The notes beneath the pieces were generated by a model. That model worked only from the letters and a program-made list of their open reading frames with translations. It was not told the DNA's origin and did not search any database. From Lunularia cruciata (taxonomy: Eukaryota; Streptophyta; Marchantiopsida; Lunulariales; Lunulariaceae), in the NCBI GenBank assembly GCA_948567375.1, contig OX419760.1:59392911-59456910 (forward strand): 64,000 nucleotides of DNA, given 5' to 3'. Each line of letters begins with the position of its first letter. Position 1 is the first letter of the stretch. Shown here piece by piece: positions 23,665 to 35,248 of the stretch. The position numbers were made by a program, and so were the translations under genes.

Positions 23665-23849
23665 ACACAACAAGCCCAGTTAGATAGAGCATTCAAAGAA
23701 GTATCACATAGTATGATTTATTAAACTAGCATTAGAATGAGAAATTTGTCTTACTTCCTACGCTTAGAATATCAAAGTTATTTAAATTAAACAATACATA
23801 CTAGTAGAGGCATCATCTATATGATTTATATATTGGTCTACACACCACT

Positions 23850-26800
23850 TGAGTATCAGAAGTTGTGGTACCACATTTTAAGTTCTTGATGAGTTTTAAA
23901 GAAGAAGTGTATTGGAGAAGTCTTGGGTAGACTTTGCATCACCTTTCTGGCATGGAATTGGAATTTGAACTTTCCAATGTTCATGGCAGCAATTGTTGCC
24001 AACAATTCCAAAGATGATCCCAAGAAAAAAAGAAAAAGAGGGAATCCTGCTCGATGGACTGAGTCGGATTGGAGATTAGTCTTGGGGAGAGAAGCCTGAG
24101 AAGTAGGAGGAGTCACCTTTTATTGGAAGTGTGATTCTTTGGAAGAAACAGTCGAGGTGAGGAATTCTTTCAGTGCTCCTTGCACTAAAAATGGGTACAA
24201 GGTGGATAGCTATAAAGACCCAATACGAAGGGGTATAGTTGGCATTATAATGGCCATGTTTAAGACAAAGAAAACCACCTATGACAAAGCAGCAGGCTGC
24301 ATACTTTCACCCGATGTTTGCAAGAGAAGCGGTGAATTGGGCAAAGCGTTTCACCAGAGAGTAGGTTAGATGATTAATAGTTGGAGAATGGACCTGCCAC
24401 CCCATTGCTTTGTACCTTTTGCAGCCCATTTTTATTTTGGACTGAACCTACTTAGCTCGGAGGAGAAAGGAAGGATGGTGTCTCACTTTCACCCCACTTT
24501 ACGATGAGTAGTGGATGCGGACAAACAATACTAAATAAGGTGAGTCAATGAAGGCGATGAACACTACATCAAGACCAAGAAGGAGAAGATAGTGTTAGTG
24601 GACATTCCAAGGCTAAGGAAGCAAGGAAGATATGACAAAAGATTGTTGCCAATTCACGCATAAAAACAAGGAGGGTGAATCCAAAGCAAGAGATGGCAGT
24701 AGTGAAGAACTAGTATTTGGAGGAAGAATCAAAAGGAGAAGCTGATTCAAAGTGTGAAGACTCAAGAGACAAAGAAGAAGAGCTCAACCTACAAAGTAAG
24801 GAGTCTAGCAATGAGAGTGAGGGAGAATCCAAAGTCCAGCAATTGGTGGACAAAGTGGCTAGAGAAGAGGATGAGGAGTTCCATGTGGCAATTGATTGTA
24901 TGGAAGGAGGAGATGCGCCCTATTTGGAATTACCTGTAGTGGAGCTGGAAGAAGAAAGAGAAGAGGAGCCGGCCTTGGTATTTCCAAGAGCAGCAAGATC
25001 AAAGAGAAGTATGCAGGTCATAGCTGCAAGACTGAGTAGCCAAGGAGGAAGAAGAAAGCTCGGAAGAGGTAATGCTGAAGATCAAAAGATCAAGACTTTG
25101 GGGTAAGGCACCAATCAAAGAAGTGCTGACCAAAGCCAATGAAAGAGAAGATGAGGAAGGAGATTTCACTAGAGTAGAACACATAGCAAAGATTGTGTAT
25201 CCCTTGTTGTCGTAGTTGCAAAAGAAGAAGGAAGAGATGAAGAGAGAGCATCTTGAAGTGAAAGATGAGCTTGATGTAATGAAGTTCTTGAGTAAAGAAA
25301 ACTTGGGGTTGCAGAGGGAGATAACCCGAGGAGAGGAATAAGCTGAAGAACTTTGGGTTGATGTTGTTCTTTGGAGGAAGAGCTTTGACAATTTTTAGGA
25401 GAGTTTTGTGAAGCATGACGAGGAACTTGAATGACAAGATGCATAATCAAAGGACCAGAAGGCTGTGTTTGAGAAATTGAAGGGGGAATTCATTGTTGCA
25501 TGATTGGAGGTGATACATTTGAAGCAATGGTAATTGTGATGGAGCAAGAGATTGAGAGCCTGAGGAAGAGTCCAAAGGAGATGAATTGGGCCTAGCAATG
25601 TGAGTTCATAGATCAAAACCAAGAGGAAGAGAGGTTGCAATGACTGATCAAAAGTATGGAGACTCAGCTTGTCCAATACATGGAGGAGAAAGAAAGCACT
25701 AAAGGCAGAATTTGAAGATGAGTTGAAGATGTATCAAAACGAGTTGGAAGCAAAAAGGAGTTGAGAGAAGATAGTTCCAAGGAGTGAGCTGAATTCAGTT
25801 GGAGAAGTTGTTGTGAAGGCAAAGGTTATGTTGAGCACCAAAGCCAAAGTAAAGATAGAGGAAGCCAGACTGCACAGATTGAAGTTGTTAGTGCAAGAGA
25901 CGACGAAGCAGAAAGTGAAGGATGTAGACATGAATAAGTTACTGATTTTCTTAAGAGAGACAGTAGATAGGAAGATGTTGGAAGTAGGAGATAATGTTTA
26001 TCTTAGATTAGATTTGGTGAGATCACCATTAGAGAACTTCAGAGTAGTGAGAAAGAAGAAACCCAATGTGAGGTATCAAAAGTAGGAGTACAAGTGTCTT
26101 CCTATGAGTTACTTGAGACATTAGAAGAAGTTAGAGTAGAGAAGGAGGAAGTAATTAATAGACCCATGACTTGAATTTTGGTTCAGATTGAAGATAGGAT
26201 AGAGATTGACAAAGTTGTGGTTGAACTCAAAGTAGAAGAAGCAATTGAATGTAATTTGTGTATAGAAGCCAAAGTCTAAGTTGATATTGGATTGGAGTAG
26301 TAAAAATTTTGAGGTTTGAAGAGGCAGATATGAAGAAGTGGAATGTCATTTTGAATCTGTAGGTTGTTAACATAGTGGTTAGAATAGCATATAGTTTGAG
26401 AATTTTCAAAGTTCTCTGCCTATTTAAAGGAAGCATTGACAATGAGTTGTTATTCAATAGTGTTATTCTGAAGTTCATTAAAGCAAAGTGTTGTAACTCA
26501 ATGCTCACTATTTTAGCTTAATTCCAAGTATCAATCTTTTGTGCTTGTGAGTGATTGGAGAAGTTCAAAGTGCAAGTCTGAGTGTGTTAGATATTGGATT
26601 CTACAAGTGTAATTTCCTTTTGTGTGTTTGATCTTGAGTGGATAGCAATTGAAGCAATGCCTTGACAAATCTATGAGGAATCATAATGTTTGTAGTATTC
26701 TAAATTTTTTATCATAGTGTTGGATTGATGCAAACCAATTTTTATTGAGGAAGTTGCGTCTTTAGTGGATGGATGGAAGACAATTCCAAGGCAAAGTCCT

Positions 26801-27095
26801 TTTGTGGTGAAGTTGCCTACTTTGGGAAAATTGAATCATCACAATTGAGATTGGTTTGGATAGAACTTTATGGATTGTGATTATGGGTATTGTTAATTTG
26901 TGATGAGATTGTAATTTAGTGCTTGTTACTCTCTTCTAAGTGTGGTTTCTACTCAAGAGATTAAAGATGCAATCAAGAATCATTGTTTGTGACATTTACT
27001 TTATATTTGACCATTTTTGACTCGTATCCATGTGGAACCAGACTATTTCTTGCTTATTATTGCAAAAGTGATACTTGTTGGGTTGTCATAGAAGT
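23850..27095 (+). mobile_element. Repeat family R, copy 2 (longest copy, decayed)
   Basis: The + strand translation starts near an ATG at 23977 and soon shows a basic motif PKKKRKR (24019-24039) that looks like a monopartite nuclear localisation signal, then GNPARWTESDWRLVLGREA and LCTKNGYKVDSYKDP-like sequence shared with copy 3. Further on are LNLLSSEEKGRMVSHFHPT, an acidic stretch at 24717-25000 with IDCMEGGDAPYLELP, and Lys/Glu-rich coiled-coil segments to about 26085. The 3' part, from about 26780, matches copy 1 and ends TTGGGTTGTCA at about 27090. The frame is decayed. The family is unrecognised; retroelement origin is inferred from copy number and setting. Confidence 0.6.
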
Positions 27096-28900
27096 ATCAC
27101 CTAGTATGATTGCTCTACTATGGAATGTATCAACAAGAGCTCTTTAAAGAGCAATAAACACTTGCTATCTATCTATGTATCTATAGTATAAACAGTAAGA
27201 ACAAGTCATTCCCTTGAGGATCTGGGCTGGTCGGAAATGACTTAATGTGAAGTGAATGTGTCAATAACTTATTGTTTTCTATTTAAACTCTTGGGAAAAA
27301 CCATTCCAAAAAGAGTGTAGTACATGACTTAGTAGTTTCAGTCCTCGTCCCAAAGGCAAAACTTCAAAGATTTTTGGGTTGGCTAAATGATCTTGCTTTT
27401 CAAATTTCTTGGTACTAGATGTGTTCTTAACAAAATTGGTTCCTCTTTGCAATACTTTGCTTCTTCAAAACCCTCAGAAATTCAACATCATGATCATGTG
27501 CAAACTTCCATGCTTGGTACTGAAACAATTGTAATCATGTTGCAAAGTTCCTTACATCTACTTGTGCAAGAATATTTTCTTGGCAGCTAATACAATGTGA
27601 CAACAAACTATGAAGACTAGAATTTGCTTAGCAACCAAAGTGCAAGACTCCAATTTCATAACAAGTTGCCTGAAAAGAGTAAATTCTAAAATTATTGGGC
27701 CAAAGTCTTATATATAATTTCCTACTTCTACTTCACCTCAAAGGAGCCAAAAGATGGTTACCAGTTCAAGGACACAAGGTGACTTTGCTTGAAATTTTCA
27801 ACGGTTAAAAAGAGGTAGCAAAAATGCCTCCAGCCAATGTCTGAGTATTAAGCACTATGGTGCTGAAGTAATTAATGCAATACTCCTAAGAAAAGCTCAA
27901 AATACCTTAGAGAAGTAGGTACTTATACTCAAAATGAACAAAAGTAGGCAAAGCTAGCTATGAAAGACCCAAGGAGCCTAGCGTCCCTGGGGAGAGCCCT
28001 TTGGCCTTTGGGCCTTTCCTCTAATATAAAAGGACTCTCCCACAGGTTTCAATGGCTAAGTTGGTTCCTTGATGGTCCTAACTACTCTACCATCAACACT
28101 TTAAGATCCCAATCCTAATCTCATCCTGATTTAAAAACTACCTAATTAAACTTCTTACTAGTGTTGATAAAGTCATTAGTTCTTCTCCCAAAGTTACTAT
28201 TTGGACTATAAAATTCCTTCTAAAGTTATTGCTACAAAGTGGTACTCGGACAGGAAGGTGACATGAACCCAAAGGCATTCTTGCTAAAGTTGAGATGCAA
28301 GGCCAAATAAAATTGATGTACTTCTTATCTTACATATACATGGAACTTCTTGTCAGAAAATTTCTTCACATCACCAAAGTCATTCATCAAGAAAGATTTA
28401 TACACACAAAGGTCTTCTTCTAAGTATATTTATTCTAAATGGCAGTTGATCAGAGTGCTTCCTAAAACAAGTTGTGTATAGTGTGGAAGGCATTCTCCTT
28501 GAAGTCAAGGTGCAAGTCCCAAGTCCTTCCTAAAAACTAAGCACAAGGCCAAAGGCACTCGGTTAACTCTTGAATTACAACTAATAAGACATCATCCCCA
28601 TGTATAGGGGGTCTAGATGGGGCTTAAGCTGAGGGCTACTAACGTCACCTTGAAGTAGGAAAAACCACTATGCTACCCATGTTTTGAATTATACTTCCTT
28701 TTTTTTAATCTCAACTTTGTTTCTGATGAAATAATAGCTTACTTCACTATTCTATAAGGAAAGCTCTTAAATGTAACATCCTTCAAGTTTTGCCTATTGA
28801 GCCAACAACCTAAATTATAGCATACAAGCCAAAAGGCTAGCTAAAGGAAGAATGTCAAATTAGATAGGAGACAAAAGGATGTTCAAAGATGAATGATTTC
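27096..28900. other. Unclassified repeat-like DNA
   Basis: No supported gene. A short stretch at 27098-27120 (GAAGTATCACCTAGTATGAT) resembles 23699-23720, so the R copy 2 insertion may separate two parts of one older sequence. CG dinucleotides are rare. Confidence 0.3.
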
Positions 28901-28920
28901 CAAATGTTCAAAACTTATAT

Positions 28921-29400
28921 TTGTTCAAAGAAAAATGGCTTCAATGGCTTAACCCTTCATCAAGACTTCTTAAAATAAGGTGGAGCCACTTACCTAGCCT
29001 CCTTTGCAATCCATTTCTACATGGGTGTGGAAGAGTAAAGGAGGATGTAGTCATTACCCTCTCACATGATACTTTGCTTCCTAAGGCAAAGAGAAGTTTA
29101 TGATAAAAAATTATCAAGAAGTAGATGCAAAGTACACAAGGATAGGCAATTTTATGCTTGTGGAGGAAGAAGAAGAAAGGCAAAGATGAAGAAAAATTGT
29201 GCTCCTCCCTTGGTCAAGACTGCTACTCCACCCAAGAAGAGAGCCAAGAAGCCTCCTCAAGTCATTGAAGTAACTTTAGACAAAGAAGAGGAGGTAGCTT
29301 TGGAGAGGAAGAAGAAGAAGATCAGGAGGAAGAAGGATCTTTCAATTGGTAGGGTACCAAAGAAGAAGAGGAAGTAGAGGAGGAATATGAGGATGCTCAA
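28921..29400 (+). mobile_element. Lysine-rich reading-frame remnant of unknown family
   Basis: From about 29150 the + strand reads as a strongly basic stretch with two proline-lysine blocks (TPPKKRAKKPPQ and RVPKKKRK) separated by an acidic block, then an acidic tail. The blocks look like nuclear localisation or nucleic-acid-binding signals. The flanks are CpG-poor and without host exon signals, so I take it for part of a decayed mobile-element gene; a host pseudogene is also possible. Confidence 0.35.
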
Positions 29401-31165
29401 TCAACTCCCCATCCGATGTTGCAAAGTGGACCGCTTACGCATTGGAAAACCAATCTGGTCAAGTTTCCATAAGGTTTCTCTAAACTTCTATAGTGCATGT
29501 TGTGGTGGTGAAGATCTTCATGGTAGTGTAGCCTTTGTGGTGGTTAGATCTTAATGATAGTGCATATTTTGGGAATAATATCTTTGTGGTTACAACTCCA
29601 AATGAGGCATGCAAAATCTCAAGATCTTTTCATAGACACCAAAATCAAGGCGTTTGGAGCTTTGTACCTAGAGTAATAACCACTTGAAGACACCTTTGGG
29701 TTTGACACACCTTTGAGTGTGATTTTTTTTGGGTAAGAACCACCACATGGCACATTTTGAGGTTTATATCTCCATGATTATAGATCCAAATCAAGTGTGC
29801 TTTGCCTTGTTGAGAAGTTTCTTCTCAAGGCCCTTTCCATAATTATCAAAGGTATAGTGTTTGGAGCATTGTAGTAGAAGTTAAAACCATTTGAAGATAG
29901 CTTTGGGTGGTACATTTGGGGATAATACCATTGGCTAAGAAAATACCTTATGTTTTGTCTACACCTTCAGGTTTGCCTACACCTTTGGGTTTGACACTTT
30001 TGGGCTGCCCCACGACAACAACTGGACGTCTGGTGCAAGTTGGGGTTGATGTATAGGATTCTCCTTTGGCTTGACACCTATCACACAACAACAGTTGGCC
30101 TTTTGGTACAGTTGGGGCTGATTTTAGGTGGCTGCATTGTCACTTGTAGTAGGTTTTGGCCATTCTTTATTGGAAGCTTTGGAGTGCTATGAAGGAGGGG
30201 CATTATATTATAAGATGAGACAAATAGGATTATTATGGTATTGGAGAATTGAACATGAAGGAAATGAGATAGGTAAGGTTTGAGTGTTCATGACTTCTTG
30301 ACAGATCAATTGTTAAGGATTGAGGGTTTAATATTTCTTAATTGATTAAATTAGAATTGATGAAGAAAAGTGTTTTAGGATTTAAGGAGGGTTTGAGGAG
30401 AGGTTCTTAATTGATTGAACAAAATTTGGAGAGAGTGTGTCTTGACAAGAAATGTTTTAATTGACCAAGAAAAGGATCAAAAGTGGGTTCTTGATGAAAA
30501 AGGAAGAGAGATAAGTTTCAAGGGTTTGTGATTGATAGAGGAGGAAAGAAGTGGTTCAAGAGTTGTGGTTCAATTGATAGGGATTGAAGGAGAGGTCTAA
30601 GAATTTTAGGAGTCCTTTTGATTGGAGATTGATAGGAGGAAGACTTGTTGACAGTCTTTATAATTGGGAAGGAGATTTTAGGATTGATAAGAAGGAGGGA
30701 AGAGACATTATACTTCATAGAGTTGTGAAGAAATCTATACTTTGTAAATATCTTGAGTTTAGTAAATTTCTTGAATTATAGGGTTTGGATACACTTCAAA
30801 TGTTGTGTTTCTAATGAATGAAGGTTTGAGAAAACCTTGGATTAAATTAGCACTTGTAGCAAAACAAAGCTAGTATCTATTCAACAAGTATTCTAATCTT
30901 CTAGTATTTCAAAACTAAACTCTCTAATGGCTTTGGTGAACTCCACGTGAAATTTGTTATGGGAGTATAGCTGCTAGTTTCATCCATTGGGAGATTGGTT
31001 GAAATGAGTGATCAAGGAGATGAGTCCATCATCCTAAGGAGAGCTGGACCCAAATGTGATCAAGACGTTTCAAGTGTTCACAAAATACATGCATTAGTAG
31101 TAGGAGATGGAGAAACAAAAGTCTTTACATACAAAAGTGTTGCAAGTTGTGATCAATAAGAATAG
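29401..31165. other. Unclassified, CpG-poor DNA
   Basis: Long non-coding stretch with recurring phrases such as CACCTTTGGGTTTGACAC and CACAACAACAGTTGG but no array, no terminal repeats and no supported frame. It probably belongs to an LTR or untranslated part of an old element. Confidence 0.3.
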
Positions 31166-32333
31166 TGTAATGTTCAAAGGATAGGTAGGAGAAACCGCAA
31201 AGAAAAACAAGAAAATAAAAATAAGAGAAATACAAGGCTTCATTCCTCAATACTCTAATGCCTCAAAGGAGCACCTTGTCTTAATTATATAGCAAAAAGG
31301 ATCATTCAAAAGGAGGTAAACCCTTAGATTAAATACATGTATTGGTGATATGTTAGCAAGCTCCACTCTTAGATTAGTTGTATGTGTTGGTGACATGTCA
31401 ATCCTTGTCCTATTTGGTTGGTCAAAAAATTTGACCAAAGGGAATTTTTTGGGAATCTTCATGTATGAAGTTCAAAACAACATAGGTGAGGTACTATTGG
31501 AAAGTTCTTGACAAGAGCCCATATTCTTCCAAGAGAGGTGATCCGCTCTCTTGGATTGAAACACCTGCTCCGATACCATTGTAATCTTCCAAAGATTGGA
31601 GACCTGAAGAGAAACACAATAGAAGAAACACACAATTTCACACTCAACCTCCAATGCCCCAAAGGAGCACCTTGATTGTATTATATAGCAAAGAGGACAC
31701 CACCAAAGGAAGCTCTACCCTTAGATCAAATACATGGATTGGTGACTTGTAAGTGAGCTATGCCCTTAGATTGGTTGCATGCATGGGTGACATGTTGGTT
31801 CTGATCCTATCTGGTTGGTCAAACCACCTTTGACCAAAGGTAACTTGTAGGGAATCTTCCAATAGGAATCTCCAAATTGCATGAGACACCGTTGGAAAGC
31901 TCTCGATAAGACAAACTTGGGGGAGGGAAGGCCAGCCATTCCTCTATTTGGGGGGGGGGGGAGGGGTTATGATCATTTTTGAGGCCTAATTCATCTATTT
32001 AGGCCTTCAAAATTAGTTTTGAAGGTTCTAGACTATTTTTGGCTCCTGCACTATTAGTAGAAGTCCTCTTTTGGTGACACCTCCATCTGAACTACCTAGT
32101 CCATCATGCATAACATCTTTTCAAATGTTATCAAGACAATTTTCACCTTTAGATAATATGTCTAGCTTTTGGTATTACAAATTCAAGCTATTTTTGGCTC
32201 TTGCTCTATTAGTAGAAGTACTCTTTTGGTGACACTCTATATGATCTACCTAGCCCATCATAAATAACATCCTTCTAGATGTTACCAAGTCAATTTTCAA
32301 CTTTAGGTAATATGTCTAGCTATTGGTATTATA
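31166..32333 (-). mobile_element. Internally deleted LTR retrotransposon: LTR, primer site, truncated LTR
   Basis: On the - strand a full LTR (32333-31580, about 754 bp) is followed by a primer site TGGTATCGGAGCAGG (31578-31564, initiator-Met type) and about 65 bp of leader, then directly by the 3' part of a second LTR (about 31497-31166). Almost the whole interior is gone. The bases just outside are AATAG (31161-31165) and GATAG (32334-32338), a possible 5-bp target duplication with one difference. The LTR itself holds an internal duplication of about 150 bp. It is the same LTR family as 34718-35248 and 57664-58399. Confidence 0.75.
31564..31578 (-). promoter_or_regulatory. Primer-binding site (initiator-Met tRNA type)
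   Basis: TGGTATCGGAGCAGG on the - strand differs little from the canonical TGGTATCAGAGC and lies directly next to the LTR end, as in other plant LTR elements. Confidence 0.8.
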
Positions 32334-32344
32334 GATAGTCAATA

Positions 32345-35248
32345 TGGGGCTTTATAAAGAGGTTGCTTCCAAAGAAGTAGCTCAATTTTATGATCTACTC
32401 TCCTTTTTTGTGGTAATCCTAGAGGTAAATCATCAAGAAAGATATCTTTAAAATTATTGACCACATCTTTCAAATTTTCAAGAATTTTTTTATCAAGTTA
32501 TGCACTCTAGGCTTTTCTTATTAGACCTATGAAACATCTATTTTTTTTACCAATAGATGTTGTATATATGATATAAAGGGGTAATTCTTGCCTTTGCATC
32601 TTTATCTATCTCCAATGATCTTCCATTTGCTAGTTCTCACTATTTTCTTTTTCAATTGACCATGGGATTATGGTGCTCAATCCATAGTATGCCTAAGATC
32701 ACATTATAATGAGCTAACCATATTACTCACCACTCGAATTTCTTCTTGATACTCTCCTATAGAGAGTGCTACCTTTTTAGGTAACAACTTAATCCCCTTT
32801 GTTTGACCAAAAGGTCAAAATTCTTTATTCTCATCCTTCTTTAGTTCCATTCCTGACCTTATTGCAACAAAGCAAGGCAAGAAATTCTTTGTTACTCTAT
32901 GGTCTATCAATAATCTCACTTGTTTACCCTCTCAAACTCCATTTATAGTAATTAGTTTAGCTTTTGTCTTCTTCAACCTTTGCGCACTCATCTTCTTCCT
33001 CTCCCACTTTTATGCTTCTTCATTGAGCCAATAAGGCCATGAGGTACATGAGGTAAAAGGTACATGTGATCTTTGTTTTTTATGTGATTTTAGCATCCTC
33101 TTCTTCAATTTGTCTATGGAGACCAAGGGCCTCTAGGAAAGCAAGTACAGAAATTGATGGTTATATGCCCAACTTGGTTACAATTATAACAACAATGTTG
33201 TTCTGCTTGAGACCCTTCCCCTTGTGGGACTCCATCTCTCCTTTCTTCAACCCATCCTTGTTCTCCTTGGAACGGTTATGCTCCTCAGTCTTGGAAACAA
33301 AGGTTGCCCAATTCTATAGGAATTGGTCCATCAAAGTGCAATGTTTTAGCCCAATAGTGTTAAGTTGGGACTACGTCTTCACCTCCTCCAAGCACTCTTG
33401 CTATTTTCTAAGCACACACAATGGCTTCAAAAACAATGTAAGGATTTTTTACCATTACCTCTTGGCAAGTTTTCTCTTTTAATTTAATTTGAAAATTTCA
33501 AGAGCTTTTACTTGACTCATATGGTTCTAATGACTTGAAGATTGAGAAATGCTTCCATGTACTCTTGTGTGCTATTCTTTTGCTCCAACCTCATAGTCGG
33601 GTTTGAGCCATGTACACGAGATCCATGGACTGGAAATTCTTCAATAGCACTTCTTGCATTGTCATCCAAGTGATCTCTCTTCCTTCTACCACCATTGATT
33701 GTTCTAAGCATTGTACCATACAAGAGCTTTATAAGGTTAGGTACCCACATGCAAACATGCCTGTAAAATGATTGGTGATCTCAATTGTGAACAATCAAAA
33801 GTATTGATTCATCTTGAAATCTAGTTTTCCACTACTCAAATGGAATGCTATCCCTTGTAAGGCTCAATCTTGCATTCTTGTTAATCTATAGTAACAATAT
33901 GGCTTCATTGTTGACCAAGGTCAGTGTTATTCATATGGGTGACTCTCAATGTACTTTGGTCGTTGTTATTGGGTTATGGGATGATTCTCCTTCTTGCATT
34001 ACATGATCATTCTTGGTGGTAAGTACTTGACTTTACAATCTCTCCATTGTTACCTTGATCATTCAACACTATCTACATTCCTTGCATCAATTTGTGCAAT
34101 TGTGGCTACATGATTTATATACACAACAAACACTCAATTGCCACTACCTACTTCAATAGGGGGTTAAATGATCACTTTGGAAGGAGCTTGGATGATTGGT
34201 ACTACCATTGGGACCTCAAATGCCATCACTTGTTGAGATATTCCTCATCCAAATTGTAGACTACAAATCCTAAACATCACTTGTGGTTTAACTACATAAT
34301 GGATTTCTACTTGCATGTTAAAAGGGAGAGAATTTAGTATATTTAGATCCATTGCATCATAACAAAATATAGCTTGTCCAATTCCACTCTCTATTGTATA
34401 TCACTATAGATAAAATCATTGAGTTTGGCAAATTCATTACTATGTTTATGAGCTCTACTCCAAAATGGTAAACAAGATATAATCTCACTTGTTCATGCTA
34501 GATGTTCATAATCTTGATGTGGAATGGATTCAAGAATGGAAAGCAAGGTGTATGAAATTGTCCTCCAAGAGCATCCATCCCATCTTCTCTTTAAAACACT
34601 CCCAATCTATCAAGTGCACTATGTTTTCACCCCTTGAAATCACTTAGTCTTAATAGCCCGTGTTCTTCCAAGAGGGATGATCCACTCTCTGGATTAAAAA
34701 ACCTGCTCTACTACCATTGTAATGTTTGGAGGACAGATGAACACCCAAAAGAAACACAAGACTTCAACCCTCAATACTCTAATGCCCCAAAGGAGCACCT
34801 TGTCTTTATTATATAGCAAGGAGGATTCACTCAAAGAGAGATTTGCCAATCATATATATGGATTCATGATATATCAACAAGATCCACCTTAGATTAGTTG
34901 TATGGATTGGTGACATGTTGATCCTTGTCCTATTTGGTTTGTCAAACAAGTATGATTAACAAGAATCTTTAGAGAATCTTCTTGTAAGAAGCTTAGAATT
35001 GCATGGGTGAGGTACTATTGGAAAGCTCTCAATGAAAAAAATAGTGCAGAGAAGGCAATGTATTTTCTTCAAGAGGGGAGAATTTGTTCTTTTTTTTCAA
35101 GGCCTAATTCATACAATAGCCTCCGATATTGGTTTTAAAGTTTTTTTGGGTGTTTTTGGCTTCTACGTTATTAGTGGAAGTACATTCCTCATAATACTAC
35201 CAAGCCAATTTCCACCTCTAGATACTATGTCTAGCTAATGGTATGGTA
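32345..35248 (-). mobile_element. Ty3/gypsy element, 5' half (LTR, gag, protease, start of RT)
   Basis: On the - strand: LTR 35248-34718, primer site 34716-34702, leader and gag to about 33150 ending in a CCHC-like knuckle (CYNCNQVGHI, about 33191-33147), protease-like sequence near 32990-32840, then the conserved entrance to RT (RRVDHKIELL ... KAPY) at about 32400-32350. There it stops against the deleted element at 31166-32333. The LTR, leader and first part of gag align with 57664-59670 on the other strand. It lies inside the integrase end of the element at 35249-39650. Old and broken. Confidence 0.75.
34718..35248 (-). repeat. LTR of the preceding element
   Basis: 531 bp, bounded by the primer site (34702-34716, TGGTAGTAGAGCAGG on the - strand) and, at the other end, by integrase-coding DNA of another element. 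It aligns with the LTRs at 31580-32333 and 57664-58399, for instance at CCCCAAAGGAGCACCTTGTC (+ strand). Confidence 0.8.

Noticed and set aside
24999-25450. Ser/Leu-rich frames on the - strand
   Set aside because: They are the complement of the acidic and coiled-coil coding stretch of R copy 2.
31950-31961. Run of twelve G
   Set aside because: A simple homopolymer within an LTR; possibly a sequencing artefact, with no further structure around it.
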